The notes under the pieces: model-generated
Told to the model about the DNA's origin: nothing
Database searches by the model: none
What the model saw: the letters and a program-made list of their open reading frames with translations, nothing else
Program-made: the position numbers and the translations under genes
Part shown: positions 1 through 7,060 of the stretch, piece after piece
How the letters are laid out: every line of letters begins with the position of its first letter
How positions within the stretch are numbered: position 1 is the stretch's first letter
Assembly: GCA_009920875.1 (NCBI GenBank)
Contig: RFZE01000042.1
Span: 1-10,612, forward strand
Direction of reading: 5' to 3'
Source: Alphaproteobacteria bacterium
GTDB taxonomy: Bacteria > Pseudomonadota > Alphaproteobacteria > RS24
DNA length: 10,612 nucleotides

Positions 1-1299
1 CAAGGCGACGGTGAAGAAGGCGACGGGCAAGATGGCGATGACGGCCCGCAAGACGGCGATGGCGGCCAAGCCGAAAGCCCTGACGGCATGTCAGCCGATG
101 AAATGGAAATTGGCGATGCCGCCATGGAAGAAGGCGATGAGCAGACGCTGCAAATGGAAGGCGATGAGGTTGAAGGCGAGAGCGATGGCGAGGAAGCCGG
201 CGAAGCGGCCCAGCCTTACGCGCCTGACGGGCCGCTCAATCCTGAAAAATCGGCCTATCATATTTACACTTCGCAATTTGACGAGACCATTGAGGCGGAA
301 GAATTATGCGACAGCGAGGAATTGGAGCGTTTGCGGCAATATCTCGACCAGCAATTGCAGCAAATGCAAGGCGTGGTGGCGCGCCTCGCCAATCGCCTGC
401 AGCGCCGTTTGCAGGCCAAGCAAAACCGTTCTTGGGAATTTGATTTGGAAGAGGGCTATCTCGATCCGGCCCGCCTGTCACGCATCATTATGGACCCGAT
501 GCAGCCGCTGTCTTACAAAATGGAAAGCGACACTAAATTCCGTGACACGGTGGTCACGCTCTTGCTCGACAATTCGGGCTCCATGCGCGGGCGTCCGATT
601 ACCGTGGCCGCCATGTGCGCCGATATTCTCGCCCGCACTTTGGAGCGGTGCAATGTGAAGACGGAAATTTTGGGCTTTACAACGCGCGCTTGGAAAGGCG
701 GTCAGGCGCGCGAAATTTGGATGTCAAACGGCAAGCCCGGTCATCCCGGTCGCTTGAATGATTTGCGCCATATTATTTATAAAGGCGCTGATGCACCATG
801 GCGGCGCGCACGCAAAAATCTCGGCCTGATGATGCGCGAAGGCTTATTGAAAGAAAACATTGATGGCGAAGCCTTGATCTGGGCGCATAACCGCCTTTTG
901 GCGCGGCCTGAGCAACGCCGCATTCTTATGGTGATTTCTGACGGCGCGCCGGTTGATGATTCAACCTTGAGCGTCAATGCCGGCAATTATTTGGAAAAAC
1001 ATTTGCGCAATGTCATTGAGGATATTGAGACGCAATCACCGGTCGAACTGATTGCCATCGGTATCGGCCATGATGTGACGCGCTATTATCGCCGCGCCGT
1101 GACCATTGTCGATGCCGAACAATTGGGCGGCGCGATGACCGATAAGCTGGCCGAATTATTCGATGAGAATGAAGCGGTGAAAAAAGAAAAAGGCGTCAAT
1201 ACGGGGGCGCTGAAGGCGGGCGGTAAAATGGCGAGCGGCGCAACACGTGGCGGCGTGCGCACGGGCGCCGCGCCGGTGCGCGGGGCTGGCGGTCGCTAA
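1..1299 (+). CDS. cobT: Cobaltochelatase subunit CobT, C-terminal part (5' end outside window)
   Basis: CobT works with CobS as the AAA+/VWA-type module that drives CobN to insert cobalt into hydrogenobyrinate a,c-diamide in the aerobic cobalamin pathway, in the cytoplasm. The frame is open from base 1, so the N-terminus is missing; 432 residues are visible. The first roughly 75 are an acidic Gly/Asp/Glu-rich low-complexity linker, usual in CobT. A Gln/Arg-rich helical stretch follows at about residues 105-145. The C-terminal von Willebrand A domain carries an intact MIDAS motif DNSGSM (bases 568-585) and a later ISDGAPVDD segment with Asp codon 940-942. Both are characteristic of CobT. After the VWA domain comes a tail of about 43 residues rich in Gly, Ala, Arg and Lys with no recognisable domain. 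The gene converges on rpmB with 18 bases between stops and no terminator hairpin. Family identity is firm; the start cannot be seen. Confidence 0.95.
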   Translation, partial: QGDGEEGDGQDGDDGPQDGDGGQAESPDGMSADEMEIGDAAMEEGDEQTLQMEGDEVEGESDGEEAGEAAQPYAPDGPLNPEKSAYHIYTSQFDETIEAEELCDSEELERLRQYLDQQLQQMQGVVARLANRLQRRLQAKQNRSWEFDLEEGYLDPARLSRIIMDPMQPLSYKMESDTKFRDTVVTLLLDNSGSMRGRPITVAAMCADILARTLERCNVKTEILGFTTRAWKGGQAREIWMSNGKPGHPGRLNDLRHIIYKGADAPWRRARKNLGLMMREGLLKENIDGEALIWAHNRLLARPEQRRILMVISDGAPVDDSTLSVNAGNYLEKHLRNVIEDIETQSPVELIAIGIGHDVTRYYRRAVTIVDAEQLGGAMTDKLAELFDENEAVKKEKGVNTGALKAGGKMASGATRGGVRTGAAPVRGAGGR

Positions 1300-1317
1300 A
1301 TTATCATTGAAATGAAA

Positions 1318-1599
1318 TTAGGCGCTTTTGGCGGCGATTTGCTTTTTCAGCTTCAACGCTTTCGATGACAGCTGGCCGTCTTTGGCTTTCAGCAAAAAAG
1401 CGTCAATGCCGCCATTATGCTCAACCGAGCGCAGCGCATTGGCGGAAATGCGAAACTTCAGCGCGCGTCCCAAAATCTCGCTGGGCAGGCTTACTTGCTG
1501 CAAATTGGGCAAAAAGCGACGCCGCGTTTTATTCATCGCATGGCTCACATTATTGCCGCTCATTACCGTCTTGCCGGTCAGTTCGCATACACGTGACAT
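1318..1599 (-). CDS. rpmB: 50S ribosomal protein L28
   Basis: L28 is a small basic protein of the large ribosomal subunit. The 93-residue product begins with the family signature MSRVCELTGK, followed by SGNNVSHAMNKTRRRFLPNL and the central HNGGIDAFLL segment; length and sequence fit alphaproteobacterial L28. The ATG at 1597-1599 is preceded by a good ribosome binding site (GGAGAG, 6 bases before the start codon) on the minus strand, which supports this start. The rpmG partner (L33), found beside rpmB in many bacteria, is absent here. The gene lies on the same strand as the upstream thioesterase gene, but an intrinsic terminator 40-60 bases upstream separates them, so rpmB needs its own promoter or read-through. 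Confidence 0.96.
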   Translation of the reverse strand: MSRVCELTGKTVMSGNNVSHAMNKTRRRFLPNLQQVSLPSEILGRALKFRISANALRSVEHNGGIDAFLLKAKDGQLSSKALKLKKQIAAKSA

Positions 1600-1638
1600 G
1601 GGTCACTCTCCATATTAGGCAGCTGCCGCAGCAGCATC

Positions 1639-1660
1639 AAAAAAGCGGGGCAAGCGCCCC
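1639..1660 (-). terminator. Rho-independent terminator after the thioesterase gene
   Basis: Read on the minus strand, a 5-bp GC-only stem (GGGGC / GCCCC, plus-strand arms 1647-1651 and 1656-1660, 4-base loop) is followed after two bases by six T residues (plus-strand A-run 1639-1644). This is a standard intrinsic terminator shape. It lies 38 bases after the thioesterase stop and 40 bases before the rpmB start, so it most simply ends the acyl-CoA dehydrogenase/thioesterase transcript. It could instead lie in an rpmB leader and act as an attenuator if rpmB is transcribed from a promoter above 1660. Confidence 0.7.
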
Positions 1661-1697
1661 TTGGCTGGCACTGATATAGAAAAAGGCCACCTGCCCG

Positions 1698-2162
1698 TCA
1701 AGCGCTTTTGCCGCTATCAGAGGCAAAATTGCTTTCAAAATGGTCGGTGATTTTCATAATGCCGCTGCCGGTAATCACCGGCCCGTCCTTGCCGACCAGC
1801 CGACCGATGACAAAGCCGGTATTTTTCGTATGCCTTGTGCATTCACCTTCGCATATCAAAAAATCACCCAATTGCCCGGGGGCGAGAAAATCGAAATTGA
1901 AACTGACCGATGGGGTGAAGACATGTTTGCCCAGCGCATTGTGCAAAATAAAGGCAAGGCCGACATCCATCACCGACATTAACATGCCGCCATGGCATAT
2001 GCCGGCCGGATTGCACATATGCGGCATTACTTCAAAGCCCAATTGGTGCGTGCCCTCTGCCCCGCGCACATAGACGGGCCCGATATGCTTCATGAAATGG
2101 GTTTCAAGATGATCAAAGCGCCCGCCAAAATCGAGCGGCGCCCAGCCTTTTGGAATTGCCAT
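1698..2162 (-). CDS. PaaI-type hotdog-fold acyl-CoA thioesterase family protein
   Basis: The 154-residue product matches the single hotdog-domain thioesterases (4HBT/PaaI group), which hydrolyse acyl-CoA or aryl-CoA thioesters to the free acid and CoA, usually as cytoplasmic homo-oligomers. The key segment is HMCNPAGICHGGMLMSVMD at about residues 48-66: Asn51, His57-Gly58-Gly59 and the acidic Asp66 occupy the positions of the family active site. The beta-strand region PSVSFNFDFLAPGQLGDFL follows, as expected. There is no signal peptide. The ATG at 2160-2162 follows the dehydrogenase stop by only 3 bases, so the two genes are almost certainly co-transcribed and probably translationally coupled; I see no strong ribosome binding site. 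The substrate cannot be told from sequence; context suggests an acyl-CoA related to the dehydrogenase substrate. Confidence 0.85.
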   Translation of the reverse strand: MAIPKGWAPLDFGGRFDHLETHFMKHIGPVYVRGAEGTHQLGFEVMPHMCNPAGICHGGMLMSVMDVGLAFILHNALGKHVFTPSVSFNFDFLAPGQLGDFLICEGECTRHTKNTGFVIGRLVGKDGPVITGSGIMKITDHFESNFASDSGKSA

Positions 2163-2165
2163 AAT

Positions 2166-3461
2166 TTATGCCTTTTTGTTTTTGCCCTTGCGCGCAGGGT
2201 CAATAAAGCCGAAGAGATGCGCCGCCACTTTGCGGATTTGAATTTCTTCCGAGCCTTCGGTGATGCGATAGCGCCGATGGTGGCGGTAAATATGTTCAAA
2301 CGGCATATGGCGCGAATAACCAATACCGCCATGCACTTGAATGGCACGGTCAGCCGCCTCGCAGACCAGCCGATTGGCGCGGTAATTGCACATGGAGACT
2401 TTGTCAGACAGATAAATCGCCACATCAGGCTTCGACATCTCATCCATTTGCGCCGCCGTTTTATAAACCAGATTGCGGATCATTTCGCATTCCGTATGCA
2501 ATTCGGTGAGCGGAAATTGTATCGCCTGATTGGTCGCCAAAGGCTTGCCGAAAGGCGCGCGCTTTTTGGCGTAAGCGACCGATTGGTCGATGCAATATTG
2601 CGCCGCGCCAACGCCGCTGGCCGCTTGGCGGATGCGGTTTTCATGCACAAAATGCTGCGCCAAAGCCAAGCCGTTTTCCGGCTCGCCGAAAATCGCGCTC
2701 TCAGGCACCCAAATATTGGTGAAAGAAACACGCGGATGGTCGGTCGGCATATTGAAGGTCCACATATATTCTTCAATCTTCACGCCCGGGTCATCGGCCG
2801 GCACCAAAAAGCAGGTAATGCCTTTGGCCGCGCCATCATCGCCCGACGTGCGCGCAAACAGCATGACATGGCTCGCCACATGCATGCCGGTGGTCCACAT
2901 TTTTTCGCCATTGAGCAGCCAGCCATCAACCCCGTCGCGGGTTTCGCGCACGCCGCGCGTCTCCATCCATGTCGCGTCAGAACCGTGATCGGGCTCGGTC
3001 AGGCCAAAGCAAATGCGATGCGTGCCGGCCAGCATGCCATTGATGAATGCATCGGCTTGGTCGGGCGTGCCGAAATCGCGAAACATCAGCACTTGCGGGA
3101 AATTGCCGACAATCGAGCTTTCATTTTGCAAATCATTATGCAGCCCCAAACCTTTATGCGCCAAATGTTCGCGAATGCACGCCATCGCCAAATTGGAGCC
3201 GTCGGCACCGCCATATTCTTTCGGCAGACCGAAACGCAAATGCCCCGCCTTGTCGGCACGGCGGCGCATTTCGCGCAATAATTCTTCCCATTCGGGGCGC
3301 GGCAAGCCCTTATTGTCCCAATCGGTGCGCGCATGTTCGCGGCGATGGTCAAAAAAGCGGTTATTGTCATCCTGCATTTGCAGCGGCACGATTTCTTTAT
3401 CGATGAAATCATCCAGAGCGGCCAAATAGGTGCGGATATCGTCAGGTATCGCAAAATCCAT
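2166..3461 (-). CDS. Acyl-CoA dehydrogenase family protein
   Basis: This FAD-dependent flavoenzyme would catalyse alpha,beta-dehydrogenation of an acyl-CoA to the trans-2-enoyl-CoA, passing electrons to electron-transfer flavoprotein. The 431 residues show the family in order: an N-terminal helical domain; the flavin-contacting motif LTEPDHGSDA (154-163) in the beta domain; LNGEKMWTTG (183-192); the second helical domain with RAPFGKPLATNQ (301-312); QVHGGIGY (375-382); and RITEGSEEIQ (399-408), where Glu402 sits at the usual catalytic-base position. A short Lys-rich tail ends the protein. The start is ATG 3459-3461 because GGGAGG lies 7 bases upstream; a TTG five codons earlier overlaps that site and is unlikely. 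Size is close to the ordinary 380-430 residue enzymes. Chain-length preference cannot be assigned. It heads a two-gene operon with the thioesterase. Confidence 0.92.
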   Translation of the reverse strand: MDFAIPDDIRTYLAALDDFIDKEIVPLQMQDDNNRFFDHRREHARTDWDNKGLPRPEWEELLREMRRRADKAGHLRFGLPKEYGGADGSNLAMACIREHLAHKGLGLHNDLQNESSIVGNFPQVLMFRDFGTPDQADAFINGMLAGTHRICFGLTEPDHGSDATWMETRGVRETRDGVDGWLLNGEKMWTTGMHVASHVMLFARTSGDDGAAKGITCFLVPADDPGVKIEEYMWTFNMPTDHPRVSFTNIWVPESAIFGEPENGLALAQHFVHENRIRQAASGVGAAQYCIDQSVAYAKKRAPFGKPLATNQAIQFPLTELHTECEMIRNLVYKTAAQMDEMSKPDVAIYLSDKVSMCNYRANRLVCEAADRAIQVHGGIGYSRHMPFEHIYRHHRRYRITEGSEEIQIRKVAAHLFGFIDPARKGKNKKA

Positions 3462-3468
3462 GAAAACG

Positions 3469-3474
3469 CCTCCC
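3469..3474 (-). promoter_or_regulatory. Ribosome binding site fixing the acyl-CoA dehydrogenase start
   Basis: The minus strand reads GGGAGG here, 7 bases before the ATG at 3459-3461. A longer reading frame from TTG at 3474-3476 would begin inside this site, so the ATG is the better start. Confidence 0.75.
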
Positions 3475-3542
3475 AAATGCGCTGAACTTGGCCATTATCA
3501 TGGCGAAGCGGCGCTTTATTGGCAAGCCATAAGCGCGAGGGC

Positions 3543-3570
3543 GAGACAAATGGCGCACCCACAATATATA
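3543..3570 (+). promoter_or_regulatory. Possible sigma-70-type promoter for the helicase operon
   Basis: GAGACA (3543-3548) and TATATA (3565-3570) each match four of six consensus bases of TTGACA and TATAAT and are separated by 16 bases. The position suits a rightward transcript with a leader of roughly 190 bases before the helicase ATG. The match is weak and could be chance. Confidence 0.22.
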
Positions 3571-3605
3571 GGCGTGAACAGAAACGGCACGGCTACTATG
3601 TAAGT

Positions 3606-3690
3606 GATTCGGCCATGCTTCGTTCTCTAACTGTTCAGGATAAAAGGGTTTTTTGAGTCGGTTTTGCCGATTCGGCGAATCGATTCGGCC
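3606..3690. repeat. Three GATTCGGC words and an embedded dyad upstream of the helicase
   Basis: GATTCGGC occurs at 3606-3613, 3669-3676 and 3682-3689; the first and last continue to GATTCGGCC. The last two lie in a 9-base direct repeat, CGATTCGGC, with 13-base spacing (3668-3676 and 3681-3689). Overlapping them is a perfect dyad, CGATTC-GGC-GAATCG (3668-3682). This could be a regulator site or a leader hairpin. No T-run follows on either strand, so it is not an intrinsic terminator. Confidence 0.5.
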
Positions 3691-3772
3691 AAGCCTCATA
3701 AAACACGGGCAAAACAGCGCATATTGGCCGCTTTCGCTTGCCAAATCCGCGCCGCTTGGTCATGGTAAACCC

Positions 3773-6586
3773 ATGTCTCATAGCGGTTTTTCTCCCCAAT
3801 TGCGTGTCGTTTTAGGGCCGACCAATACCGGCAAAACCCATCTCGCTATGGAACGCCTATTGGCGCATCAAAGCGGCATGATTGGCCTGCCTTTGCGACT
3901 TTTGGCACGCGAAACCTATGATCGCTGCCTCAGAGGCGATTTCGGCCGCGTGCATAAGGCTGATGTCGCGCTGATGACCGGCGAAGAGAAAATCCTGCCG
4001 CCGAAAGCGCGCTATTTCATTTGCACCACTGAGGCCATGCCGATAAGCCGCGAGGTTGAATTTGTCGCCATTGATGAATGCCAATTGGCCGACGATGAAG
4101 AACGCGGCCATATATTCACCGACCGTATTTTGCACGCGCGCGGCACGTCGGAAACAATATTGCTCAGCGCAGCGACAATGGAGCCGATCTTGCGGCAATT
4201 GCTGGATACGCAAAATATCGAAACGCGCGCGCGTTTTTCGCGTCTTGCTTGGAGCGGGGCGCATAAATTATCGCGCCTGCCGCGGCGCAGCGCCATTGCC
4301 GCTTTTTCGGCCGATAATGTTTATGCCATTGCCGAGATTATTCGCCAGCAACGCGGCGGCGCGGCCGTGGTAATGGGTGGGCTTTCCCCACGCACGCGCA
4401 ATGCGCAAGTCGCCATGTATCAATCAGGCGAGGTGGATTTTCTGGTCGCCACAGATGCCATTGGCATGGGGCTCAATATGGATGTCGACCATGTCGCCTT
4501 TGCCCAAACGCGAAAATTTGACGGCCGCCGCCATCGCGAATTAAGCGCCGCTGAATTGGCACAAATTGCCGGGCGCGCCGGGCGCCATCAAAGCGATGGC
4601 AGTTTCGGGGTCACCGCCGATGTGCCACAATTTGATGAAGCGTTGATTGAACAAATCGAAACGCATGATTTTGAACCGATTAAAGCGATTTATTGGCGCA
4701 ATCCCAATCTTGATTTCTCCTCATTGGAAGCGCTGCTTTTGAGCCTTGAAAAACCGGCACCGCGCCCCGGTCTGGTGCGCGCGCCGGTGGCCGATGATGT
4801 GCAAGCGACAAAATTATTAAGCCGCGATCCGGCCACGCTTGACCGGCTTGGCGATGAGGGGCGTGTGCGACTGTTATGGGAAGTGGCGCAAATTCCTGAT
4901 TTCAGAAAAACCACAATGGGTGAGCACGCCGCCTTGGTCGGCGAGATATTTGCCTTTCTATCGCAAGGCGAAGGCTTTATCCCTGAACATTGGCTGAACC
5001 ATCAAATCGAGCGTTGCGACCGCATTGACGGTGATTTGGATACGCTGTCGACACGGCTGGCACATATTCGTACCTCGACTTATATTGCCCAACGCAATGA
5101 TTGGTTGGCCGATCCGCGCCATTGGCAGGAAGCCAGCCATAAGGTAGAAGAGCGCCTGTCCGACGCTTTGCACATGAAACTGATGGGACAATTTGTCGAC
5201 CGCAAGACCTCGGCACTGATGCGCCGCTTGGTAGGAAAAGAGGAAATCGTGGCGGAAATAGAAGCCAATGGAGATATTTTAATCGCCGGAGAATATATGG
5301 GGCGCTTGAACGGTTTGCATGTTGAGCGCGACCCGCGTTTGAAATCGGCGCCCGGCGGCACGGCACGCGCGGCGGTTGAAAAAGCCGTCGGCGAAGCGCT
5401 GCGCCAGCGCGCGCAAGCGATTGCCTTGGCGGCGGACAATCAGCTCAGCTTGACCGAACAAGGCGAAATTGTCTGGGACAATGCAATTATCGGTCATATT
5501 CATATTGCTGTCGGGCAAGATGGCGACCGTCTCGCCTATCTGACCCCGCAAGTCGAACTGGCCGCCGATGAGACTTTGGTCGGCGAGATCAGAAATCAAG
5601 CGCAAAGCCGTCTGACCGACTGGCTGCGCTTATACATGAATCAACAATTAGAGCCGCTGAAAAATTTGCAAAATGCCGAATTGAGCGGTTTGGCGCGAGG
5701 GCTGGCATTTCAGCTTTTGGAGAATAAAGGGGTTTTACCGCGGCGCGATATTGCCGATTTATTGGCCAAGCTTGACCAAGATTTGCGCGGCGCATTGCGC
5801 AAATGTGGCGTCCGCTTCGGCTTTTATCACATCTTTATGCCAAGCTTGCTGAAGCCTGCGCCGGCGCGGCTGTTGGCGCTGTTGAGCCTGCTCGAAGATA
5901 ATGCCGGCCGCGCCCTGCGTGATGAAAAACCCCGTCCTCTTGGTGCGACGCTGGCGCAATTACCGGCTGCCGGTCTGACATCCTGTCCGCCCGAACGGCT
6001 GCCCGGCTGGCTCTATCGCGCCGGCGGTTTTTATACCTGCCGCGCCCGCGTTATTCGCTTCGATATGTTGGAGCGCCTCGCCGATATTATTCGCCCGCTT
6101 TTGGCCGAGAACCGAGAAGGCTTTGAAGCCAATGAAGCGATGATGTCAATTATGGGCTGCGGCGCTGATGAGCTGGCAGAAATTCTGACTGCGCTCGGCT
6201 ATCGCGCGCACCAGCTTGCGGTTGAAAAGCCGGATAATAGCGCGCCGGACACTGCAGCAGCGGGCGATGATGCGGTCACACCGGAGGCGGCGCAAAGCGA
6301 TATGGCGGCAGCTGAGGCGGCGGCCACCCAAGCACAGGAAGAAGCGGCTTTGCCTTTTGAAACACAGGCCGTCAAAACCATTTGGCGACCGGCGCCGCGG
6401 AGCCATAATAAGCAGAAAAAAAACAATGGAAAAAAATCGGCAAATGGAATGACAGGCAAGAAAAATATGCGCCACGCCCCCCGCAAAGCGCCTCGCCATA
6501 GGGCCGAGAAACCGGCCAATCCGTTATCACCTTTTGCCGTGTTGAAACAATTAAATCAAAATGGCGAAAAAGCCGATGAGGCATAA
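3773..6586 (+). CDS. Suv3-like DExH-box RNA helicase
   Basis: The product (937 residues from this start) is an ATP-dependent superfamily 2 helicase resembling the Suv3 helicase of the mitochondrial RNA degradosome, a family common in Alphaproteobacteria; an RNA unwinding/turnover role is inferred from the family. Motifs in order: Walker A GPTNTGKT (15-22), Walker B-like DECQ (101-104) where Suv3 has DEIQ, LSAATME (131-137), motif V VATDAIGMGLN (225-235), and motif VI QIAGRAGRH (264-272), close to the Suv3 form. A long C-terminal half follows, with VRFGFYHIFMPSLLKPAPAR as a segment I recognise from alphaproteobacterial homologues. The last 100 or so residues are low-complexity: Ala/Glu-rich, then strongly Lys/Arg-rich, which may help bind RNA. 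The ATG at 3773 puts the Walker A motif near the N-terminus as in relatives; its ribosome binding site is weak, and a TTG at 3653 would add 40 residues. The S4-domain gene follows after 6 bases. Confidence 0.9.
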   Translation: MSHSGFSPQLRVVLGPTNTGKTHLAMERLLAHQSGMIGLPLRLLARETYDRCLRGDFGRVHKADVALMTGEEKILPPKARYFICTTEAMPISREVEFVAIDECQLADDEERGHIFTDRILHARGTSETILLSAATMEPILRQLLDTQNIETRARFSRLAWSGAHKLSRLPRRSAIAAFSADNVYAIAEIIRQQRGGAAVVMGGLSPRTRNAQVAMYQSGEVDFLVATDAIGMGLNMDVDHVAFAQTRKFDGRRHRELSAAELAQIAGRAGRHQSDGSFGVTADVPQFDEALIEQIETHDFEPIKAIYWRNPNLDFSSLEALLLSLEKPAPRPGLVRAPVADDVQATKLLSRDPATLDRLGDEGRVRLLWEVAQIPDFRKTTMGEHAALVGEIFAFLSQGEGFIPEHWLNHQIERCDRIDGDLDTLSTRLAHIRTSTYIAQRNDWLADPRHWQEASHKVEERLSDALHMKLMGQFVDRKTSALMRRLVGKEEIVAEIEANGDILIAGEYMGRLNGLHVERDPRLKSAPGGTARAAVEKAVGEALRQRAQAIALAADNQLSLTEQGEIVWDNAIIGHIHIAVGQDGDRLAYLTPQVELAADETLVGEIRNQAQSRLTDWLRLYMNQQLEPLKNLQNAELSGLARGLAFQLLENKGVLPRRDIADLLAKLDQDLRGALRKCGVRFGFYHIFMPSLLKPAPARLLALLSLLEDNAGRALRDEKPRPLGATLAQLPAAGLTSCPPERLPGWLYRAGGFYTCRARVIRFDMLERLADIIRPLLAENREGFEANEAMMSIMGCGADELAEILTALGYRAHQLAVEKPDNSAPDTAAAGDDAVTPEAAQSDMAAAEAAATQAQEEAALPFETQAVKTIWRPAPRSHNKQKKNNGKKSANGMTGKKNMRHAPRKAPRHRAEKPANPLSPFAVLKQLNQNGEKADEA

Positions 6587-6592
6587 TCATTA

Positions 6593-6994
6593 ATGGCTCA
6601 ATCCCCTCCCGCCGCCATGCGTGTCGATAAATGGCTCTGGCATGCACGCTTTTTCAAAACCCGCACATTGGCGACGCGGCTGGCGGCGGCGGGTAATATT
6701 CGCATTAACGGGCAAAAGCAGAGCCGCGCTTCAGCCTCCATTCGCATTGGTGATGTGCTGACCTTCCCGCTCAATCGCCATATTCGTCTCATTGAAGTGG
6801 TGGCGCTGAGCACACGGCGCGGCCCGGCCGCCGAAGCACAAGCGCTCTATATTGACCGCGACCCGCCCAAACCACAAAAGCGCGAAGAGAAAATCGTCGC
6901 GCAAGCGGCGTTTCGCGAAGCTGGCAGCGGCCGTCCGACCAAAAAAAAACGCCGCGCCGAAAGTCATTTTACCGGCAAGGGACAAATCGGCTAA
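6593..6994 (+). CDS. S4-domain RNA-binding protein, HslR (Hsp15)-like
   Basis: The 133-residue basic protein carries an N-terminal S4 domain (about residues 9-70) opening with MRVDKWLWHARFFKTRTLA, the form seen in HslR/Hsp15. In E. coli that protein binds 50S subunits carrying a stranded nascent chain and helps recycle them. RRGPAAEAQALY (about 75-86) and the C-terminal GRPTKKKRR also match the family. There is no membrane segment or signal peptide. The ATG follows the helicase stop by 6 bases and has only a weak ribosome binding site, which suggests translational coupling; an in-frame ATG at 6617 just before the S4 domain is an alternative. A run of nine A (6941-6949) encodes three Lys near the C-terminus. 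Pairing with an RNA helicase fits a shared RNA/ribosome role. The exact RNA target is unknown. Confidence 0.88.
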   Translation: MAQSPPAAMRVDKWLWHARFFKTRTLATRLAAAGNIRINGQKQSRASASIRIGDVLTFPLNRHIRLIEVVALSTRRGPAAEAQALYIDRDPPKPQKREEKIVAQAAFREAGSGRPTKKKRRAESHFTGKGQIG

Positions 6995-7060
6995 ACAAGG
7001 TGCCGTCATTGCGACAAAACAATCATTGCAAGCTTTTCGCCAAGCGGTTAGACAGTCGCC

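Larger units (their letters stand above)
3462..3772. other. Divergent intergenic region between the dehydrogenase and helicase genes
   Basis: About 310 bases without a convincing gene. It must hold promoters for the leftward acyl-CoA dehydrogenase operon and the rightward helicase operon. I see one weak rightward promoter candidate near 3543-3570 and a cluster of GATTCGGC words with a dyad at 3606-3690, both listed separately. A TTG-initiated frame (from 3653) runs into the helicase and would add 40 residues, but these show no recognisable motif. No tRNA-like or small-RNA-like fold stands out by eye. Confidence 0.6.

Noticed and set aside
1..90. Gly/Asp-coding GGCGAT-like repeats at the left edge, considered as a calcium-binding RTX-like repeat
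   Set aside because: There is no nonapeptide GGxGxDxUx periodicity, and an acidic linker of this type is normal before the CobT VWA domain.
1992..3281. A 429-codon plus-strand open frame opposite the acyl-CoA dehydrogenase and thioesterase genes
   Set aside because: The minus-strand frames encode complete, motif-bearing enzymes. The antisense frame is rich in His, Arg and Ala with no recognisable domain, as expected of a shadow frame produced by codon bias.
3653..3772. A 40-residue N-terminal extension of the helicase from TTG 3653
   Set aside because: The added residues have no family motif, and the ATG at 3773 places the Walker A motif near the N-terminus as in Suv3-like relatives. Not fully excluded, since the ATG has a weak ribosome binding site.
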